This document shows positions 6,376-10,122 of a DNA stretch of 10,122 nt, in pieces. Location of the stretch: NCBI GenBank assembly GCA_033720735.1, contig JAWWBX010000151.1, positions 1-10,122 on the forward strand, in the 5' to 3' direction. Source of the stretch: B8-G4 sp033720735. Its GTDB lineage: Bacteria; Bacteroidota; Bacteroidia; Chitinophagales; Saprospiraceae. The number at the start of each line of letters is the position of its first letter. Position 1 is the stretch's first letter. Below the pieces are notes generated by a model. The model did no database searches. It was given only the letters and a program-made list of their open reading frames with translations, and was not told the origin of the DNA. A program made the translations under genes and the position numbers.

Positions 6376-6409
6376 TTGATATATTCCGTGCGGGTGGATT
6401 GTATCTTGC
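6376..6409 (+). promoter_or_regulatory. Weak candidate promoter for fmt
   Basis: TTG at 6376-6378 and TATCTTGC at 6402-6409, separated by 23 bases, resemble the -33 and -7 elements, but the -7 box misses two consensus positions. It lies in the divergent gap between the SCP2 gene and fmt and would give a leader of roughly 60 bases. The same TATCTTGC occurs before the nitrilase gene. Confidence 0.22.
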
Positions 6410-6476
6410 ATGCCGTTTGGCCAGGAACGATCCCGATTGTCTCACGGTATGCACGATAAATGTAGGAAAGTCTGAT

Positions 6477-7409
6477 ATGGGTTTGCGCATCGTTTTTATG
6501 GGAACTCCCGAGTTTGCCGTTCCGTCACTGGAGGTATTGCACCGCAGTCAACATCAGGTCGTGGCAGTGGTGACCTCTGCCGACAAGTACGGCGGCCGGG
6601 GTCGCCAGCGTTTGCTGCAATCCGCCGTCAAGCGGTATGCGCTGCAGCATGAGTTGCCCATCCTGCAGCCCCGCAATCTCAAACATCCTGATTTTACAGA
6701 GCAGCTTGCCTCCTTTCACGCCGATCTGCAGGTAGTTGTGGCCTTCCGGATGTTGCCCGAAGTTGTCTGGAACATGCCTCCGCTGGGCACCATGAACCTG
6801 CACGGTTCACTCCTGCCCCGGTACCGTGGTGCCGCCCCCATCAATTGGGCCATTATCAATGGCGAATCAGTGACCGGTGTCACAACCTTCATGCTCAAAC
6901 ATGAAATTGACACAGGCGACATGCTGATGCAACGGGAGATCCCGATCCTTCCCGACGATACGGCTGGCACATTACATGACCGCATGAAAGAAATCGGTGC
7001 TCAGGTCGTAGTAGAATCGGTCGATCGCATCGCCTGCGGGGATCTTACGACGATTGCACAAGACCCTGCCCTGGTTTCGAAGGCACCCAAGATCCATCAC
7101 GAGACCTGTGAAATCGATTTCGCACAGCCTACCCAACGCGTGTACAACTTTATCAGGGGCCTGTCACCATATCCTACGGCCTGGACCCGGATCGACGGCA
7201 AGCAGTTCAATATTTACAGGTGTCATCCTGTCACGACGGAACAACAATTGGAGCCCGGAACCATCCTGACCAATACGAAGGACATTCTGGACCTGATCAC
7301 GCAGGATGGCGCAATCCGTGTTGATCAACTACAATTAGAGGGAAGAAAAAGAATGGCGACACCTGATTTCCTGAACGGGTATCAGATCACGTCTAAAACG
7401 GTCGGTTAG
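6477..7409 (+). CDS. fmt: Methionyl-tRNA formyltransferase
   Basis: Fmt transfers formyl from 10-formyltetrahydrofolate to the amino group of Met on initiator tRNA, in the cytosol. The 310-residue protein (E. coli Fmt has 315) begins MGLRIVFMGTPEFAVPSLEV. The Rossmann-type catalytic domain carries the triad Asn107, His109 and Asp145 in MNLHGSLLPRYRGAAPINWA and EIDTGDM. The loop DKYGGRGRQRL (36-46) corresponds to the tRNA-contacting insert region. The C-terminal OB-like domain begins about residue 205 (APKIHHETCEIDF, RVYNFIRGLSPYPTAW). The start at ATG 6477 fits the family; a frame open from 6297 is ignored. No def (peptide deformylase) gene lies beside it here. Its last 17 bases overlap the 3' end of the convergent small membrane protein gene. 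Confidence 0.97.
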   Translation: MGLRIVFMGTPEFAVPSLEVLHRSQHQVVAVVTSADKYGGRGRQRLLQSAVKRYALQHELPILQPRNLKHPDFTEQLASFHADLQVVVAFRMLPEVVWNMPPLGTMNLHGSLLPRYRGAAPINWAIINGESVTGVTTFMLKHEIDTGDMLMQREIPILPDDTAGTLHDRMKEIGAQVVVESVDRIACGDLTTIAQDPALVSKAPKIHHETCEIDFAQPTQRVYNFIRGLSPYPTAWTRIDGKQFNIYRCHPVTTEQQLEPGTILTNTKDILDLITQDGAIRVDQLQLEGRKRMATPDFLNGYQITSKTVG

Positions 7410-7626
7410 TGGACATGAAATCCAGTGTCCTCTGCATCAGAGCCTTGATCAGTTGAACATCGGGGAGCAACTCACCCCTGTCTTCTTTCAGCTCTTCAAC
7501 CAACACCGGATCCTCTCCGTCAAACCTGGGCTCGACGGAATCGAGATAGACATACGACGCCAGGCTCAGTGCCAGCACGAAGACAATGCCCATTGCCCGC
7601 CACCGGTTTGTTCGATTTGGAGTCAT
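7393..7626 (-). CDS. Small single-pass membrane protein, hypothetical
   Basis: This 77-residue protein has a basic N terminus (MTPNRTNRWR), one hydrophobic helix at about 11-28 and a strongly acidic middle (29-52), then an amphipathic C-terminal helix around LLPDVQLIKALMQRTLDFM (53-71). The topology suggests an N-terminal membrane anchor with the acidic tail outside the cytoplasm. I recall small Bacteroidota proteins with a similar anchor and a PDV(E/Q)L(I/L)K ending, but know no function. Codon use is like its neighbours, and the ATG, anchor and charge pattern argue that it is real. It overlaps fmt by 17 bases tail to tail. No clear promoter was found upstream. Confidence 0.65.
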   Translation of the reverse strand: MTPNRTNRWRAMGIVFVLALSLASYVYLDSVEPRFDGEDPVLVEELKEDRGELLPDVQLIKALMQRTLDFMSTNRPF

Positions 7627-7752
7627 CTATCCGCTCTTTGTCTGTTGATAAAGACGTCTCTCACCGCAAAAAGGTTACAAACGCCGGTATCTTTCTCCTA
7701 TAAAGATAAACTTTAATGTTACTGCCAGGAGACGTTAATAAAAGTTTAACAA
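7627..7752. other. AT-rich intergenic spacer with an imperfect inverted repeat
   Basis: This spacer between the ABC gene and the small membrane protein gene, both on the minus strand, is clearly AT-richer than the rest of the window. It contains TAAACTTT (7707-7714) and AAAGTTTA (7741-7748), a perfect 8-base inverted repeat with a 26-base loop. This could form a weak minus-strand hairpin after the ABC stop, but the stem is AT-rich and no GC-rich core is present, so terminator function is uncertain. It may also hold the promoter of the small gene; no convincing element was seen. Confidence 0.35.
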
Positions 7753-9321
7753 TCAGTGATTTAACGCTGGAATCACGGATATCAGACGCTGTGTGACCGG
7801 ATGACCGGGATGATCCAGCACCTCGTCGATTCGCCCTGATTCCACGATCTGCCCCGCTTCCATCACCATGACACGATCGGCGATAGACCGTACGACAGAC
7901 AGATCGTGTGATATAAAGAGGAGCGCAACATCCGAATGGTTGCAAATCGCTCGCAAAAGACCCAAAATTCTCGCCTGTGCGGCGACATCGAGTCCAGACA
8001 CGCTCTCGTCACAGATCAGCACCTGCGGCTCAACACTGACAGCCCGGGCGATCTGCACGCGCTGACGCTCACCACCCGACAGTTCATCAGGGTATTTGTC
8101 GGCATAGCCCGCTGGTAAACCAACCGTTTCCAGCACTTCCCGCACACGTTCCACGACCGCATTGGCTTTGCACATGTTGTGCAACAACAAGGCTTCACGC
8201 AGAAAGGCACCGACCGTATAATGCGGATATAGAGCACTGTACGGATCCTGAAAGACCATCTGCAAGCTACGGCGCTGAATCCTGGTCCGCTCGTTGTGTA
8301 GCGCCTCGCCAGACAGACGTATCTGACCTGTGTCAGCGGACAGCAGGCCAGCCAGGATCCGCGCAATGGTTGATTTACCACAGCCGGTACCTCCGACCAG
8401 TCCAACGCACTCACCGGCGTACAGATCGAATGAAACGTCGTGGACAGCACGCACTTCCACGCCGGAGTCTGCCTGGAAGGTCTTGGACAACCCCGCAACC
8501 ACCAGGCGGGGTTGAGCACCGTCTGTCTTTGCCGTTCCTTTTGTCAGGGCCAAACGCTCGGGGCGTTGATCGATGAAAGGCTGGATCGCAGGATCATTGA
8601 GTTGTCCCCGGGAACATTCACTGATCAATTGCCCCTCTTCCATGACACAGATCCTGTCACAAAACCGGTTGAGCAATGCCAGATCATGGGAAATGAACAT
8701 CACCGCTGACGCGTGTTTCGTGGCCCATGCGAAAAGCCAGCTCAACACTGCTTCCTGGGTGATGGTATCGAGCGCCGTGGTCGGTTCGTCAGCAATGATC
8801 AATTGCGGGTTGTTGATCGTAGCCATCGCGGTGACCACACGCTGAAGCTGTCCGCCGGACAATTCATGGGGGAACGCATGATAGATTCGTTCCGGCTGCT
8901 CAAGCGACACCTCCGTAAACCGGTCCAACACGCACTGTTTGCGCAAAGCAGCATTCCCTACCACAGATGCCAGTGTCTCGCTGACCTGTTTCCCGCAGGC
9001 GATTGCCGGGTTCAGGCTGGTAAACGGATTTTGAGGAATGATGCCGATTGCCCTGCCCAGAATGCGCAATCGCGCCTGACGATCCCGCAACAGGTCGATC
9101 TCGTCTCCGGTGGTATCCGTATACCAGATCTCTCCGCGCACCTCCGGGCGACCAGGCAGTACACTGGTCACCGCCCAGGCCGTCAGGCTCTTGCCAGCAC
9201 CCGATCTTCCAAGGATGCCGAGCCGTTCCTGACGGTGCAGGGTAAAGGATACGTCACGCACGAGTTCACCATAGCCGGGAAATGAAACGACCAGATGCTT
9301 GATCGAAAGTAATTCTGACAT
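7753..9321 (-). CDS. Oligopeptide-type ABC transporter, two fused ATPase domains (DppD-DppF / YejF-like)
   Basis: The 522-residue cytosolic protein carries two complete nucleotide-binding domains, as in YejF or GsiA, which power peptide-family importers. Domain 1: Walker A GRSGAGKS (38-45), Q-loop IPQNPFTSLNP, signature LSGGQ (154-158), Walker B LIIADE (174-179), H-loop His212. Domain 2: Walker A GGTGCGKS (310-317), Q-loop VFQDPYSALYP, signature LSGGE (414-418), Walker B VLICDE (434-439), His472. The ending HPVTQRLISVIP matches the Opp/Dpp C-terminal motif. Both sites look catalytically intact. The start is set at ATG 9321 (MSELLSIKHL); upstream in-frame codons to 9462 overlap the nitrilase gene. 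No permease or binding protein gene is adjacent, so the substrate (peptide, nickel, microcin-like or other) cannot be told. Confidence 0.95.
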   Translation of the reverse strand: MSELLSIKHLVVSFPGYGELVRDVSFTLHRQERLGILGRSGAGKSLTAWAVTSVLPGRPEVRGEIWYTDTTGDEIDLLRDRQARLRILGRAIGIIPQNPFTSLNPAIACGKQVSETLASVVGNAALRKQCVLDRFTEVSLEQPERIYHAFPHELSGGQLQRVVTAMATINNPQLIIADEPTTALDTITQEAVLSWLFAWATKHASAVMFISHDLALLNRFCDRICVMEEGQLISECSRGQLNDPAIQPFIDQRPERLALTKGTAKTDGAQPRLVVAGLSKTFQADSGVEVRAVHDVSFDLYAGECVGLVGGTGCGKSTIARILAGLLSADTGQIRLSGEALHNERTRIQRRSLQMVFQDPYSALYPHYTVGAFLREALLLHNMCKANAVVERVREVLETVGLPAGYADKYPDELSGGERQRVQIARAVSVEPQVLICDESVSGLDVAAQARILGLLRAICNHSDVALLFISHDLSVVRSIADRVMVMEAGQIVESGRIDEVLDHPGHPVTQRLISVIPALNH

Positions 9322-9326
9322 CGAAA

Positions 9327-9334
9327 CCAAAATA
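9327..9334 (-). promoter_or_regulatory. Weak candidate -7 element for the ABC gene
   Basis: On the minus strand the bases read TATTTTGG, one mismatch from TAnnTTTG. It ends five bases before the ATG at 9321, so use of it would produce a leaderless or nearly leaderless mRNA. There is no supporting -33 TTG at the expected distance. Confidence 0.2.
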
Positions 9335-9398
9335 CGCGATTCAGCCTGATGGTTGTGTGCTCTGAGCGTTCCGGGGGTCGTAACCTCTCGTGGAATGT

Positions 9399-9406
9399 TA
9401 TCTTGC
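9399..9406 (+). promoter_or_regulatory. Weak candidate -7 element for the nitrilase gene
   Basis: TATCTTGC lies 18 bases before the nitrilase ATG, the same distance as the TACCTTGG box before the gene at 1756. It departs from TAnnTTTG at two positions, and no -33 TTG is seen at the right spacing. Confidence 0.2.
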
Positions 9407-9424
9407 CCGGACAAACGCACCGTC

Positions 9425-10122
9425 ATGCCCAGACCCCTGGCACTTTCCATTGTACAGCGCACGGCATCCTATCTCGATCTGCCCGCCAGCATCGAGCTTG
9501 CCGGATCGCTGATCAGGTCATGTGCTGTGTCCGGATCACGGCTTATCGTCTTCGGTGAATGCTGGCTCACCGGGTATCCCGCATGGATCGACCATGCAAC
9601 AGACTACGCGCGGTGGGATGACCCGGCTACAAAGGAAATTTACAAGGCCATTCACGCCAGCAGCGTGACGGTGCCGGGTCCTGAGATCAACCGGCTGCAA
9701 CAGTTATGCGAGGAACTCACGGTCTCCGTTTGCCTTGGCTGTAATGAGATTGAAAACCCCAGTTCGGGGACCATCTACAATAGCGTGGTGATCATCGACG
9801 ATCAGGGCCGGATCGCGTTGCACCACCGTAAACTGATGCCGACTTACACGGAAAAACTGCTGTACGGACTCGGAGACGGCCGGGGCATGCACGCGGTAGA
9901 CACCTCGGCCGGGCGGCTTGGTGCATTGATCTGCTGGGAGCACTGGATGCCTTTGTTGCGCCAGACCTTGCACGACAGTGTCGAGGACGTGCATATTGCA
10001 CTCTGGCCCCAGGTCCATGAGCGTTTGCAGATCGCCTCGCGGCACTATGCCTTTGAAGGGCGCTGCTTTGTCGTTGCTGCCGGCCAACTTTTGGATCGCT
10101 CGGCACTGCCAGCCCAGCTCGA
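9425..10122 (+). CDS. Nitrilase (carbon-nitrogen hydrolase superfamily), 3' end outside window
   Basis: The frame from ATG 9425 runs 232 residues to the window edge. It shows the complete Glu-Lys-Cys triad of the superfamily: Glu45 in FGECWLTGYP, Lys136 in HHRKLMPTYTEKLLYGLGDG and Cys170 in GALICWEHWMPLLR. The HRKLMPTYTE and ICWE-x-x-MPL wording points to true nitrilases (branch 1), which convert nitriles to carboxylic acids and ammonia through a thioimidate on the Cys, rather than to the amidase or N-carbamoylase branches. Most nitrilases I recall have Asn after CWE; here it is His173. No signal peptide is seen, so it is cytosolic, usually as a spiral oligomer. It is divergent from the ABC gene across about 100 bases. 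The natural substrate is unknown. Nitrilases are usually well over 300 residues, so roughly a third is missing. Confidence 0.93.
   Translation, partial: MPRPLALSIVQRTASYLDLPASIELAGSLIRSCAVSGSRLIVFGECWLTGYPAWIDHATDYARWDDPATKEIYKAIHASSVTVPGPEINRLQQLCEELTVSVCLGCNEIENPSSGTIYNSVVIIDDQGRIALHHRKLMPTYTEKLLYGLGDGRGMHAVDTSAGRLGALICWEHWMPLLRQTLHDSVEDVHIALWPQVHERLQIASRHYAFEGRCFVVAAGQLLDRSALPAQL

Noticed and set aside
8016..8519. A 167-codon minus-strand frame inside the ABC gene
   Set aside because: It is a shifted-frame shadow of the second ATPase domain; the main frame carries all ABC motifs without interruption.
1..10122. Signs of a mobile element, prophage, CRISPR array, toxin-antitoxin or tRNA/rRNA gene
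   Set aside because: No transposase or integrase motif, no repeat array, no target-site duplication and no cloverleaf was seen; composition is uniform apart from short AT-rich spacers.

Overview
The window most likely comes from a chromosome of the phylum Bacteroidota, plausibly the Saprospiria lineage. It is GC-rich by eye, codon use is even throughout, and no start codon has a clear Shine-Dalgarno sequence. Lineage clues are a DUF5683 gene next to parAB, a TlpA-type redoxin ending with the wording common in Bacteroidota, start-proximal elements resembling the Bacteroidota -7 box TAnnTTTG, and a secreted protein ending in an Ig-like plus dockerin-like module that I recall from large Saprospiraceae proteins. 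I see no phage, insertion sequence, CRISPR array, tRNA or rRNA. The content is mainly housekeeping and I find no convincing new defence or biosynthetic system.

Layout: (1) 1-249, the 3' end of a TlpA-like redoxin, tail to tail with (2) a minus-strand pair at 246-1513, octanoyltransferase lipB followed by a hotdog acyl-CoA thioesterase, joined by an ATGA overlap. (3) 1756-2862, a secreted thioredoxin-fold protein with a C-terminal Ig-like/dockerin-like tail, the least ordinary protein here. (4) 2944-5371, a plus-strand operon of a UPF0173 metallo-hydrolase, parA and parB, the first two overlapping by one base. (5) 5368-6370, a minus-strand pair: a small SCP2-type sterol-carrier-like protein, then the DUF5683 membrane protein, whose stop codon overlaps that of parB. 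(6) 6477-7409, fmt on the plus strand, its 3' end overlapping a convergent 77-residue single-pass membrane protein. (7) 7753-9321, a minus-strand double-ATPase oligopeptide-type ABC protein with no permease beside it. (8) 9425 to the window end, a divergent branch-1 nitrilase that runs off the edge.

How the genes fit together: LipB makes the lipoyl cofactor from octanoyl-ACP, and the coupled thioesterase acts on acyl-CoA pools. ParA and ParB segregate the chromosome; the hydrolase upstream is co-transcribed but of unknown role. Fmt charges initiator tRNA with formyl. The redoxin at the left edge and the thioredoxin-fold protein at 1756 both act outside the cytoplasm. The genome is tightly packed: three convergent gene pairs overlap at their 3' ends, and only one plausible intrinsic terminator was seen. 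Promoter calls rest on eye matches to the Bacteroidota consensus and are tentative.
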